DNA from: Neorhizobium alkalisoli
GTDB lineage: Bacteria > Pseudomonadota > Alphaproteobacteria > Rhizobiales > Rhizobiaceae
Direction: 5' to 3'
DNA length: 64,000 bases
NCBI RefSeq assembly: GCF_002968635.1
Contig: NZ_PVBN01000003.1
Coordinates: forward strand, 1-64,000
This document shows, one piece after another, positions 34,909 through 43,561 of this stretch; positions within the stretch are counted from its first letter, which is position 1; each line of letters starts with the position of its first letter. Position numbers and translations under genes: made by a program. Below the pieces are notes generated by a model. The model was given only the letters and a program-made list of their open reading frames with translations. It did not search any database and was not told the origin of the DNA.

Positions 34909-35942
34909 CTAACCCGCTCGTGGAAGCCGTGGACGCTAGCCGGCGGTTCAGCCGCAAGCTCGATTATGCGGAGAAGATTGCCAATCTGTTCGGCGCCGGG
35001 CTTGAGGAAAAGACCGTGCATGCGGTCGACGGCGTCAATCTCACAGTCTATCCCGGCGAAGTCGTCGGCCTGGTCGGCGAATCCGGCTGCGGAAAGTCGA
35101 CGCTCGGCCGTATCATGGCCGGCATCATGCCGACAAGCGACGGCGAGGTGCGCTGGCAGGGCAAGTCGCTGGCGGCGCTTCAGGGCGATGAAAAACGCGC
35201 CATGCGCCTTTCCGCCCAGATGATTTTCCAGGATCCGATGTCGACGCTCAATCCGCGCAAGCGGGTGATCGACCTGATCGGCGAAGCCCCGAAGGTGCAT
35301 GGTATCGTCAAGGGCCGCGAGGTGCGGGACTATGTTGCTTCGCTCACCGAGCGCGTCGGCCTCGATGCCTCCTATCTCGACCGCTATCCGCACCAGTTCT
35401 CCGGTGGCCAGCGGCAGCGCATCGGCATTGCCCGGGCGCTGGCGGTGAAGCCAAAACTGCTCGTCTGCGACGAATCCGTCGCTGCTCTCGACGTGTCGAT
35501 CCAGGCGCAGATCCTCAACCTCTTCATGGACCTGAAGCGGGAGTTCGGGCTCACCTATCTGTTCATCAGCCACGATCTCGGGGTGGTGAAGCATATCTGT
35601 GACCGGGTGGTGGTCATGTATCTCGGCCGCGTGGTCGAAAGTGCCACGCCGGATGAACTCTTCGACAATCCGAAACACCCCTATACCCAGGCTCTGATCC
35701 GCGAACTGCCGAGTGTCACGGATCGCCGCCGTGTCTTCACGCCGATCAAGGGAGAAATCCCGTCGCCGCTCCATCCGCCACCGGGATGCCATTTCCATCC
35801 CCGCTGTCCGAAGGCTTTCGACCGATGCCGCGTGGAACGGCCAGTTCTGAAGAAGAATGGACCCGGTCATATCAGCGCCTGCCATCTGAACGACCTGTCC
35901 GCTACCGAAACGAAGAATGCAACGGCCGAAACGGCCATCTAA
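34905..35942 (+). CDS. DppF-type ABC transporter ATP-binding protein (cluster 2)
   Basis: The 345-residue ATPase has Walker A GESGCGKST, signature FSGGQRQRI, Walker [24 protein letters not shown] and the C-terminal CHFHPRCPKAFDRC. It is close to the cluster 1 protein at 7783, including the shared segment EKIANLFGA near the N-terminus (cluster 1: HIANLFGA), which supports duplication of the whole block. It completes the pair of ATPases. A 1020-codon open frame on the opposite strand across this gene and the next is a composition artefact. Confidence 0.92.
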   Translation: MTNPLVEAVDASRRFSRKLDYAEKIANLFGAGLEEKTVHAVDGVNLTVYPGEVVGLVGESGCGKSTLGRIMAGIMPTSDGEVRWQGKSLAALQGDEKRAMRLSAQMIFQDPMSTLNPRKRVIDLIGEAPKVHGIVKGREVRDYVASLTERVGLDASYLDRYPHQFSGGQRQRIGIARALAVKPKLLVCDESVAALDVSIQAQILNLFMDLKREFGLTYLFISHDLGVVKHICDRVVVMYLGRVVESATPDELFDNPKHPYTQALIRELPSVTDRRRVFTPIKGEIPSPLHPPPGCHFHPRCPKAFDRCRVERPVLKKNGPGHISACHLNDLSATETKNATAETAI

Positions 35943-35960
35943 AAAGAAGGGAACTGACAC

Positions 35961-37535
35961 ATGAAACCGATGAAATTTCTGTTGGCCGGGGTTGCGGCCA
36001 CCGTCATCGCGCTGGGTTCGGCTCAAGCTGCCGACCTCGTGCTTGGCAGCGCCACCGAGCCATCGGCGATCGACCCGCAGTTCTCGCGCACCGGCAACAA
36101 CCAGAACATCGCCATGCAGGTCTTCGACCGCCTTGTGCAGACGGATGCAGCAATCAATATCGAACCGGCGCTGGCGGTCTCGTGGACGAATGTCGATCCT
36201 CTGACCTGGCATGTAAAGCTGCGCGAAGGCGTCAAGTTCCACGACGGCAATCCACTGACCGCCGAGGACGTGATCTTTTCGCTGACCCGCGCCAAGGACA
36301 TCCCGAACAGCCCAGCGCCTTTTTCCGGCAACGTCGCGGCGATCGACAGCATGAAGGCCCTCGATGACCTGACCGTCGAGTTCAAGACGAAAAAACCCTC
36401 TCCGGACTTCATCGAGCAGATCGGCTTCGTCTACATCGTCGAGAAGAAGGTCGCAGAAGGGGCTTCGATCGAGGATTTCAACAGCGGAAAGGCGGCGATC
36501 GGCACGGGTGCCTACAAGTTCAAATCCTGGACGCCGGGCGACAACCTGGTTCTGATCCGCAACGACGCCTTCTGGGGCAAAAAGCAGGATTTCGACAACG
36601 TCACGATCAAGTTCATCTCGAACGATGCCTCCCGCGTTGCGGCGCTTCGCTCGGGCGCTGTCGACCTGATCGACGCGGTGCCGCCGGGTGATGTGAAGAC
36701 ACTCCAGGGTATTTCCGATCTCAAGGTCTTCTCGACTGCATCGGCGCGGATGATCTATCTCGCGCTCGACAGCGCCCGCGACAAGAGCCCCTTCATCACC
36801 GATAAGGATGGCAAGCCGCTGGATAAGAACCCGCTGAAGGACGTGAAGGTGCGTCAGGGGCTTTCGAAACTCGTCAACCGCCAGCTGATCATCGACCGCA
36901 TTCTCGATGGCTCGGCCGAACCTGCGGGCCAGCTCGTGCCCAATGGCGTGGCTGGAAACGATCCGTCCATCAAGGCGCCTGCCTTCGATGCGGACGAGGC
37001 CAAGAAGCTGCTTGCCGATGCGGGGTACAAGGACGGTTTCGGCGTCACCATCCACACTTCCAACGACCGCTTTCCAGGCGACGCCGAGGTTGCTCAGGCA
37101 CTCGGCCAGATGTTTGCGCGTGGCGGCCTCAAGGTCAACGGCGTCGTCGCCCAGCCCTACAACGTCTATACCAAGGGCGCCGGAGCCGGCGAATTCTCCG
37201 CCTTCATCTTCTCGCTCGGTAATTCCACGCCGACCTCGGCGACGGGCCTTCGCAATCTGCTGATGACGGCAAACAAGGATGCCGGCACGGGTTCCTTCAA
37301 CCGTACCAAGTATTCCAACCCTGCCTTCGACGAGGCGATGCGCACCGCGACCGCCGAGTTCGATGCAAAGAAGCGCGTCGAGCTTCTGCAGACGGCGACA
37401 AAGCTGGTGTTTGCCGACGTGCCGGTCATTCCGCTCTACTGGCAGAAGGTTCATTGGGCCGGCAAGGCAAACCTTTCCTACGTCGCCAACATGACGGAAG
37501 ACACGAGTGCAACGCTCGCTGGCCTCGCCAAGTAA
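35961..37535 (+). CDS. Dpp/Opp-type ABC transporter substrate-binding protein (cluster 2)
   Basis: This 524-residue family 5 binding protein has a Sec signal peptide (FLLAGVAATVIALGSAQAAD). Its start LGSATEPSAIDPQFSRTGNNQNIAMQVFD and LREGVKFHDGNPLTAEDV are typical of the family. It is related to the cluster 1 binding protein (525 residues) along its length. GAAGGGAA precedes the ATG. It lies after its ATPase genes, and two hairpins follow it, the second with a T-run. The ligand is unknown; the hydrolase downstream suggests an ester or amide compound. Confidence 0.92.
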   Translation: MKPMKFLLAGVAATVIALGSAQAADLVLGSATEPSAIDPQFSRTGNNQNIAMQVFDRLVQTDAAINIEPALAVSWTNVDPLTWHVKLREGVKFHDGNPLTAEDVIFSLTRAKDIPNSPAPFSGNVAAIDSMKALDDLTVEFKTKKPSPDFIEQIGFVYIVEKKVAEGASIEDFNSGKAAIGTGAYKFKSWTPGDNLVLIRNDAFWGKKQDFDNVTIKFISNDASRVAALRSGAVDLIDAVPPGDVKTLQGISDLKVFSTASARMIYLALDSARDKSPFITDKDGKPLDKNPLKDVKVRQGLSKLVNRQLIIDRILDGSAEPAGQLVPNGVAGNDPSIKAPAFDADEAKKLLADAGYKDGFGVTIHTSNDRFPGDAEVAQALGQMFARGGLKVNGVVAQPYNVYTKGAGAGEFSAFIFSLGNSTPTSATGLRNLLMTANKDAGTGSFNRTKYSNPAFDEAMRTATAEFDAKKRVELLQTATKLVFADVPVIPLYWQKVHWAGKANLSYVANMTEDTSATLAGLAK

Positions 37536-37561
37536 GTCGGGCCAGGCACGCTTTCGCCGCA

Positions 37562-37632
37562 GCGCCCGCTTTTCCGGGCGCGCGGTTCTCCCGAGCCGGG
37601 CAGCGAGTGCGGCGGGCCGGCTCGGGTTTTCT
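37562..37632 (+). terminator. Tandem hairpins, likely terminator or attenuator
   Basis: GCGCCCG/CGGGCGC (37562-37581) is a 7-bp stem with a 6-base loop. CCCGAGCCGG/CCGGCTCGGG (37590-37626) is a 10-bp stem with a 17-base loop, followed by TTTTCT. The second has the form of a rho-independent terminator and lies just before the ribosome site of the hydrolase gene, so it may reduce read-through from the transporter operon. Confidence 0.6.
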
Positions 37633-37656
37633 CTGCCAATTTTTGAGGATACGGAT

Positions 37657-39552
37657 ATGGATACCCTGACGCCATCGCGCTTCGAGGTGATTGCCGACGA
37701 CGTGATTGTCGAACGCGATGTGATGGTGACGATGCGTGACGGCATCAGACTTGCGACCGACGTCTACCGGCCGGCCAAGGAAGGCAAGGTGGTGGAGGGC
37801 AGGCTGCCGTCGATCATGGAACGCACGCCCTACGGCAAGGCGGAGCGCTCGCGCTCCGAAATTGAAGTCGGCATGGCGGCCCCGATGAAGCGCGAGGAAG
37901 TCGCCGTATACTTTGTGCGCGCTGGCTACGCTGTCGTCTATCAGGACTGCCGAGGTCGCTACAATTCCGAAGGCGAGTTCAGCAAGTACATTTCCGAAGC
38001 CGCCGATGGCTATGACACGGCAAGTTGGCTGGTGGAACAGCCTTGGTCGAACGGCAAGTTCGGGACGATGGGCCTTTCCTATGCGGCGCATACTCAAGCT
38101 GCGCTCGCCTGCCTCAATCCCCCGGGCCTTGCCTGCATGGTGATGGATTCGGGCGGGTTTTCCAACGCCTATCAATGCGGCATCCGCCAAGGTGGCGCCT
38201 TCGAACTGAAACAAGCGACCTGGGCCTACAACCAGGCGATCGGCGAAGGCAACGAACTGGCCCGTGCCGCAATCGAGGCTGAGGATATCCACGCCTGGTT
38301 CAACGTCATGCCCTGGAGCGAAGGCGTCTCGCCGGTTCGGTGGATGCCGGAATACGAAAATTACCTGCTGGAACAATGGCGCAGCGGCTCGTTCGACGAA
38401 AGCTGGCGTCGCGTCGGTCTCTACATGGAAGGGTTCTACGAGACCTTTCCGGAGGTTCCCATCGTGCTGATGTCCAGTTGGTACGACGCTTATGTGAAGT
38501 CGACGCTCGACAACTATCGTGGCCTCTCCGGCAAGGACAGTCGGCCGCTGCAGCTTATCATGGGGCCTTGGCTACACGGCAACCGCAACTCCACCTTTGC
38601 CGGCGATACGTTCTTTGGGCTTGCCGCACCGCTCGGGGGCAATGTGACTGAAAGCTGGCTCTCCTTCCGACGTGACTGGTTCGATCGATGGTTGAAGGGC
38701 CAGGAAAACCATGTTGCCGAGGCGCCGGTGGTTCGTGCCTTCGTCATGGGAGGTGGTTCCGGCGGGCGCGATGTCGAGGGGCGGCTTGACCATGGTGGGT
38801 CCTGGATCGAGGCAACCGACTGGCCGCTGCCGGGCACCGAGTTCAAATCCTATTATATCCATGAGAACGGCTCGCTTTCGCCCGAAAAGCCGGAGGCGGA
38901 CGCCGCGCCGTTCGTCTATGACTACGACCCGAAGAACCCCGTTCCGACGATCGGAGGTTCGCTCACCAGTGGCCAACCGATCTTCGAGGGTGGCGGCTTT
39001 GACCAGCGCGAGGGTGAAAGGTTCTTTGGCTCCCGACATCCCGGATTGCCGCTGGCGGCGCGGGCCGATGTCTTGTCGTTCGAGACCGAACCGCTTGAGA
39101 ATGAGATTGCCGTGGTGGGGCCGATCCTTGTTGAACTCTTTGTGGCGTCGGATGCCCTGGACACCGATTTCACGGCGAAGCTGGTCGATGTCTATCCGCC
39201 AAACAAGGACTATCCGACCGGTTACGCGCTCAATATCACCGATGGGATCATCCGCTGCCGTTATCGCAATTCCTGGGAAAAGCCGGAGCCGATCGTGGCG
39301 GGCGAGGTTTTCAGGGTGACGATCGAGCCTTTTGCGACCGCCAATCGTTTCGCCAAGGGACATCGCATCCGGCTCGATATCTCCTCTTCCAACTTCCCGA
39401 AATATGACATCAATCCCAACAGCTTTGCGCCCGAAGGCCGAGGCCGTACGACCGAGGTCGCCCGAAACAGCGTGTTCTGCGATGCTGTAAGGCCATCTTC
39501 GATCTGCTTGCCGGTCGTAGACCCGACGGCTCTGAAACCGCTGGCCAGGTGA
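37657..39552 (+). CDS. CocE/NonD family hydrolase
   Basis: This 631-residue alpha/beta hydrolase of the X-Pro dipeptidyl-peptidase/cocaine esterase group has the nucleophile serine in GTMGLSYAAHTQAAL, a likely acid in SSWYDAYVKSTLDNY and the histidine in GPWLHGNRNST. The C-terminal half is the usual jelly-roll domain. Members cleave esters or amides (cocaine, glutaryl-cephalosporins, X-Pro peptides). No signal peptide is seen with the ATG at 37657, which has GAGGA upstream. Its place after a Dpp importer suggests hydrolysis of the imported compound. The substrate is unknown. Confidence 0.87.
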   Translation: MDTLTPSRFEVIADDVIVERDVMVTMRDGIRLATDVYRPAKEGKVVEGRLPSIMERTPYGKAERSRSEIEVGMAAPMKREEVAVYFVRAGYAVVYQDCRGRYNSEGEFSKYISEAADGYDTASWLVEQPWSNGKFGTMGLSYAAHTQAALACLNPPGLACMVMDSGGFSNAYQCGIRQGGAFELKQATWAYNQAIGEGNELARAAIEAEDIHAWFNVMPWSEGVSPVRWMPEYENYLLEQWRSGSFDESWRRVGLYMEGFYETFPEVPIVLMSSWYDAYVKSTLDNYRGLSGKDSRPLQLIMGPWLHGNRNSTFAGDTFFGLAAPLGGNVTESWLSFRRDWFDRWLKGQENHVAEAPVVRAFVMGGGSGGRDVEGRLDHGGSWIEATDWPLPGTEFKSYYIHENGSLSPEKPEADAAPFVYDYDPKNPVPTIGGSLTSGQPIFEGGGFDQREGERFFGSRHPGLPLAARADVLSFETEPLENEIAVVGPILVELFVASDALDTDFTAKLVDVYPPNKDYPTGYALNITDGIIRCRYRNSWEKPEPIVAGEVFRVTIEPFATANRFAKGHRIRLDISSSNFPKYDINPNSFAPEGRGRTTEVARNSVFCDAVRPSSICLPVVDPTALKPLAR

Positions 39553-39559
39553 GCGAAAC

Positions 39560-40723
39560 ATGCTTTCTGTCGGGCTCACTGGCCAAATCCTCATCCATGG
39601 CCCACTCGATCTCTCGGGTCGGGGGCACGCTCGGGTGCGGGAATTCCTCCAGGCGGACGTCGTCTTCGGAAATCTGGAGGCGACGGTCGAAACGAGGGAC
39701 GCCTGGCCGACGAAAACGAAGACGCTGCATCTTGCATCGCCCGAGGCGTTGTATTCGTTGCGAGGCCTCGGTTTCCACGCGGTAACCCATGCCAACAACC
39801 ACGCCTTCGATCTTGGTCCGCCCGGAATAGCTGCAACCCGTTCGGCGGCGAAGGCGGCGGGCCTGCAGCTTGCCGGCAGCGGTGCTGATATCGATGAGGC
39901 AGCTGCGCCGGCGATCGCGACCGGTCCGGATCGGTCGGTGGCAATCTTCTCCGTCGATATCGGTCCGCAGCCGGACATAAACTACGCCTCCGTCGACCGC
40001 GCTGGTATTGCGCCGTTGCGGGTTCGGCGCTCTGTGTCGGTTCCGCCCGCGGAGTTCGCGGCGCTTTCACGGATCGTTGCGGCGCTTGGTGACGATGCAC
40101 GCGAGGCTGCTCGTGCCTCTGTCGGCTATCGCCCCGACGGTGGCGAGGGGATCGAAGTTTTCGGCACCCCGGTTATCGCAGGCGAGGAGATCAAGGCCGT
40201 GTGGTCGGCGGACGAGGGCGACATGCGGCGTCTTGTGGCCGGAATAGCGTCCGCCAAGTCCAAGGGCTCTTATGTTGCCGTGGCAATTCATGGCCACCGT
40301 TGGAATGCGGTATGGTCCCAAACCCCGACCTGGCTGCTCGATCTTTGTCGCGATCTGATCGACCAGGGGGCGGATATGATCCTTGGCACGGGCGCACCGG
40401 TCATGCAGCCGATACATTTTCATCGTGGCCGCGCGATCGTTCCGGGGCTCGGCAACTTCGTATTTCATACTCGACGATCGGAGAGTTATCGACAACGAGG
40501 CGTTGATGTCTGGCGCAGCGCGGCAATCCGGTTGGAGCTTGCTGCCGACGGTGAATGCCAACGACTGGAAATCCTGCCGGTTGCGGTCGGCCGCCCCGCG
40601 GATGACGGGTTGGCGAGGGCGCCGGTACCTCTTGAGGGCGCGGACGCCCTCGACATTGCGAATATTGCTTTTCGAGAGATTTCTGCTGCCGACCATCATC
40701 GGCTAGGACCTCTCAAGGCTTGA
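39560..40723 (+). CDS. CapA-like protein with altered metal-site residues
   Basis: The 387-residue protein belongs to the CapA/PgsA metallophosphatase-like family. VVFGNLEATV, HANNHAFDLGP and the C-terminal VPGLGNFVF are conserved. The usual N-terminal aspartate of the (T)GD motif is glutamine (LTGQILIHGPL), and the usual HHPHV is TGAPV. It may therefore not bind two metals. It has no signal peptide, unlike typical membrane-anchored CapA. It starts seven bases after the hydrolase gene, so it is likely co-transcribed. Its end overlaps the end of the GntR gene by 11 bases. The function is unknown. Confidence 0.78.
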   Translation: MLSVGLTGQILIHGPLDLSGRGHARVREFLQADVVFGNLEATVETRDAWPTKTKTLHLASPEALYSLRGLGFHAVTHANNHAFDLGPPGIAATRSAAKAAGLQLAGSGADIDEAAAPAIATGPDRSVAIFSVDIGPQPDINYASVDRAGIAPLRVRRSVSVPPAEFAALSRIVAALGDDAREAARASVGYRPDGGEGIEVFGTPVIAGEEIKAVWSADEGDMRRLVAGIASAKSKGSYVAVAIHGHRWNAVWSQTPTWLLDLCRDLIDQGADMILGTGAPVMQPIHFHRGRAIVPGLGNFVFHTRRSESYRQRGVDVWRSAAIRLELAADGECQRLEILPVAVGRPADDGLARAPVPLEGADALDIANIAFREISAADHHRLGPLKA

Positions 40724-41489
40724 GCGATAGATCCAGAACACGGCCTTCGAACAGACGATCGCGTGAGCCTTCCAGATGCTTTCGCATGAGATCACGGGCG
40801 TCCTCGGCGCGGCCTTCGCTGACTGCCTGAAAAATTTCCTGATGCTCCTCATAGACCTGCTGCAGGCCAGGGCGAGCACCCATCAACGAAAGACCATGCA
40901 GGTGCATGCCGACAGCAATATGTGCCTTCAGCGCCTCCATCGAGGCGGTGTAGAAATGATTGTTCGCTGCCTGAGTAACTGCCCTGTGGAAGTTGAAGTC
41001 TGCCTCCACTCTATGCAGCTGGTGGCTTGTCGCCTCGCGCAACTCCGCAAGCGCTTCAGCGATCTTATCGATTGCGGCTTTGTCTCGCCGCTGCGCCGCA
41101 AAAAAGGCGGCAGCCGGTTCGATTGTCAGACGAAATTCATAACAACGCTGAATATCGGCGATCGATTTGACCGGTGAATAGGCGAGCTGGGCTGTATTGG
41201 AAGCCTGGGCGCTGACGAACGTGCCAGCCCCCTGACGCGAATAAATCATTCCCTGATCCCGTAGACGGCTCAACGCATCGCGGACGACGGGTCTCGACAC
41301 GCCGAGCAGTGCGGCAAGTTCATGTTCGCCAGGAAGCCTTGAGTCCGGTGCATAATTTCCGGTGCGGATACGCTCGAGGAGTTGGTCAAAGACCCGATCC
41401 ACAAGTTTGACCGACCGGACCCGGTCCGGCTTACCCTGAGCTGCTGGCCGCGCCTGTTTGCTCAATCCTTCAGCCAATCGATCTGTCAT
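40713..41489 (-). CDS. GntR-family regulator, FadR subfamily
   Basis: The 258-residue regulator has a winged helix of GntR type (DSRLPGEHELAALLGVSRPVVRDALSRLRDQGMIYSRQGAGTFV) and a C-terminal all-helical FCD ligand domain with the metal-type histidines. It is the last gene of a leftward operon with the DUF1537 kinase and a Dpp-type transporter. FadR-type GntR proteins commonly sense sugar acids or other carboxylates, which fits a kinase for four-carbon sugar acids. AT-rich palindromes in the divergent region at 48399-48478 are candidate sites. Confidence 0.88.
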   Translation of the reverse strand: MTDRLAEGLSKQARPAAQGKPDRVRSVKLVDRVFDQLLERIRTGNYAPDSRLPGEHELAALLGVSRPVVRDALSRLRDQGMIYSRQGAGTFVSAQASNTAQLAYSPVKSIADIQRCYEFRLTIEPAAAFFAAQRRDKAAIDKIAEALAELREATSHQLHRVEADFNFHRAVTQAANNHFYTASMEALKAHIAVGMHLHGLSLMGARPGLQQVYEEHQEIFQAVSEGRAEDARDLMRKHLEGSRDRLFEGRVLDLSLKP

Positions 41490-41498
41490 TTGGTCCCA

Positions 41499-42569
41499 TC
41501 ATAAGGTCCGCCTTGTTTCGGGCGGCTTTGCGAGCGCTTTTACCAGAGTTTCCTGAGATCCGAAGCCCCCCGATTTGATCGCCAGTCGTATCTGCCGCCC
41601 GTTTTGCAGAACCAGCTCACACCACGGAAAACCCGGCTCAAGTTCGCCCTTTGGCGACAACAGGCCGACATTCAAGGCGCGCAAAAGCGCGTGCGCGGTG
41701 TCGCCGCCGCCGGTAATGACCGTATCGGCCTTCGTCGCCTCAATGATGTCGGTAACCTTTTCGGCGAAACGGTCGGCCACCGCCGCACCGTCTTCGACAA
41801 CCTCACCGGAGCAGCGGATCAGGACCGGCAGGGTCACTTCAGGGCGTATAGAAAGGACGCCTGCGGGGGCATCGAGCAGGCCGTTCAGTCCCCCACTTGT
41901 TTCAAGGGCCTCCATCTGCCTCATGGTGATGGGGTCGCGCGAGCCGATTGCAAACAGGGTTGCAGAACTGGGGGAAAAATATCTTGCGCCGGATCGACCC
42001 TTGCAAAGTCTGCGCGCCAGAGCAAGGCCGAGGCCGCGCGCTCCAACGAGCACCGCCTTGCCGTCGAGTTGAGCGACGATCCTATCGAGATCAGCGTCAG
42101 TTTCGGCATCCGCAATGTAGAGCTCGACGCCGGGACCGGCAAAAAGCGGCAGGATTGGCAATGGTATCTCGACGCCACGCCCGACGACCGATCCGCCGCG
42201 TGTAAAGCGCTGCTGATCGGGGACGGCAGGGGCGATGACGAGCTTGCTATTGCCAAAGACGTCGGCGACCGCCTCGCTTTCAATGGCGACATTCCCTTTA
42301 AGACGGGAATCGATTTTCTTGAAGACAAAGGAAGGTTTAGCCGTGGCGATCGTTGCGGCGGCGTAGCGCACGGTCTGCTCTGCCTGTGGAGCAGGCATGG
42401 CCCTTGAGGCTGTATTGACGACCAGGACGTCTGGTGCGGCTTTGAGCGCGACCGATATGTTGTCCACGTCGATCGCCACTGAAACGGTCAATCCCGCCCC
42501 CATGAAGGGTGTGCTAGTGTCGAGCGCACCCGTCAGATCGTCGGCGATGATTGCGACTTCCAGGCCCAT
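41499..42569 (-). CDS. Four-carbon acid sugar kinase family protein (DUF1537)
   Basis: This 356-residue protein has the two DUF1537 domains: N-terminal ADDLTGALDTSTPFMGAGL and C-terminal TVITGGGDTAHALLRALNVG, which carries the nucleotide site. Characterised members phosphorylate D-threonate, D-erythronate or 2-oxotetronate at O-4. It is shorter than the usual 400-430 residues. ATG 42569 overlaps the ABC ATPase stop (TGATG); an in-frame extension upstream would overlap that gene by 84 bases. The PdxA2-like gene at 52070 would be the next enzyme in the known pathway. Confidence 0.85.
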   Translation of the reverse strand: MGLEVAIIADDLTGALDTSTPFMGAGLTVSVAIDVDNISVALKAAPDVLVVNTASRAMPAPQAEQTVRYAAATIATAKPSFVFKKIDSRLKGNVAIESEAVADVFGNSKLVIAPAVPDQQRFTRGGSVVGRGVEIPLPILPLFAGPGVELYIADAETDADLDRIVAQLDGKAVLVGARGLGLALARRLCKGRSGARYFSPSSATLFAIGSRDPITMRQMEALETSGGLNGLLDAPAGVLSIRPEVTLPVLIRCSGEVVEDGAAVADRFAEKVTDIIEATKADTVITGGGDTAHALLRALNVGLLSPKGELEPGFPWCELVLQNGRQIRLAIKSGGFGSQETLVKALAKPPETRRTL

Positions 42570-43561
42570 CACGCTGAACTCGAATTGACGGCATGGCAGG
42601 CAACCAAATGACCGGGCCGGGCCGCCTTCCATTCCGGTACGACCTTGGCACAAATGTCCGCGGCAATTGGGCAGCGCGTATGAAATCGGCAGCCTGTGGG
42701 CGGATTGAGGGGGCTTGGGACGTCGCCCTCCAGAATCTGGCGTTTGCGATTGCGCTCCCTCACCGGATCCGCTTCCGGCACGGCAGACAACAGCGCTTTC
42801 GTGTAGGGATGAAGCGGTGCTTCGAAGAGCGCATCGCGTGGTGCCAGTTCGGCCAGGCGGCCGAGATACATGACTCCAACGCGGGTCGAGATATGTCGCA
42901 CAACGGCCAGATCGTGGGCGATGAAAAGATAGGTGAGCCCGTATTTTTCCTGCAGGTCGAGCAGGAGGTTGATGATTTGGGCCTGGATCGAGACGTCGAG
43001 AGCCGAGATCGCTTCGTCGCAGACGATGAATTTAGGCTGGCAGGCTAGTGCCCTGGCAATCACCACACGCTGTCGCTGACCGCCGGAAAGCTCGTGCGGG
43101 TAACGCGAGGCGAAACGGGACGGCAGGCCGACATCCTGAAGAAGTGCGGCGATCTTGTCATTCAGTTCAGTCTTGGCCGCGAGTTTGTGAAACAGCATCG
43201 GCTCGCCGATTGCCTCGCCGACGGTCATGCGCGGATTAAGGGTTGAATAGGGATCCTGGAAAACGATCTGCAGGTCGCGGCGGAAGGGGCGCATGTGCTT
43301 GTCGTCGAGCAAGGTCAGGTCCTGACCTTTGTAAATAACTCTTCCGCCGCTGGCGCGGTGCAGGTTCAAGATGGTGAAGCCAGTCGTCGATTTTCCGCAA
43401 CCGGACTCGCCGACCAGGCTCAGCGTTTCCCCATGCTGGATGTCGAGGCTGACGTCATCGAGTGCGTGGACAGTGGCCGTCCTTTCGCCGAAGGCGCCGA
43501 GACGCACATGAAAATGCTTTACGAGATTTTCGACCTTGAGCAGGGGTTCGACATTCATCAT
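42569..43561 (-). CDS. DppF-type ABC transporter ATP-binding protein (cluster 3)
   Basis: The 330-residue ATPase has Walker A GESGCGKST, signature LSGGQRQRV, Walker B FIVCDEAISALD and FIAHDLAVVRH. The C-terminal CRFHTRCPIAADIC segment is typical of the family. Its start overlaps the end of the other ATPase gene by four bases and its stop overlaps the kinase start, so transporter and kinase are translated together. This coupling supports the idea that the kinase acts on the imported compound or its product. Confidence 0.92.
   Translation of the reverse strand: MMNVEPLLKVENLVKHFHVRLGAFGERTATVHALDDVSLDIQHGETLSLVGESGCGKSTTGFTILNLHRASGGRVIYKGQDLTLLDDKHMRPFRRDLQIVFQDPYSTLNPRMTVGEAIGEPMLFHKLAAKTELNDKIAALLQDVGLPSRFASRYPHELSGGQRQRVVIARALACQPKFIVCDEAISALDVSIQAQIINLLLDLQEKYGLTYLFIAHDLAVVRHISTRVGVMYLGRLAELAPRDALFEAPLHPYTKALLSAVPEADPVRERNRKRQILEGDVPSPLNPPTGCRFHTRCPIAADICAKVVPEWKAARPGHLVACHAVNSSSA

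Noticed and set aside
34683..37745. A 1020-codon open frame on the minus strand
   Set aside because: It runs antisense to the ABC ATPase and binding-protein genes, which have clear domains and ribosome sites; its translation is low-complexity and arginine-rich. It reflects GC-rich codon bias.
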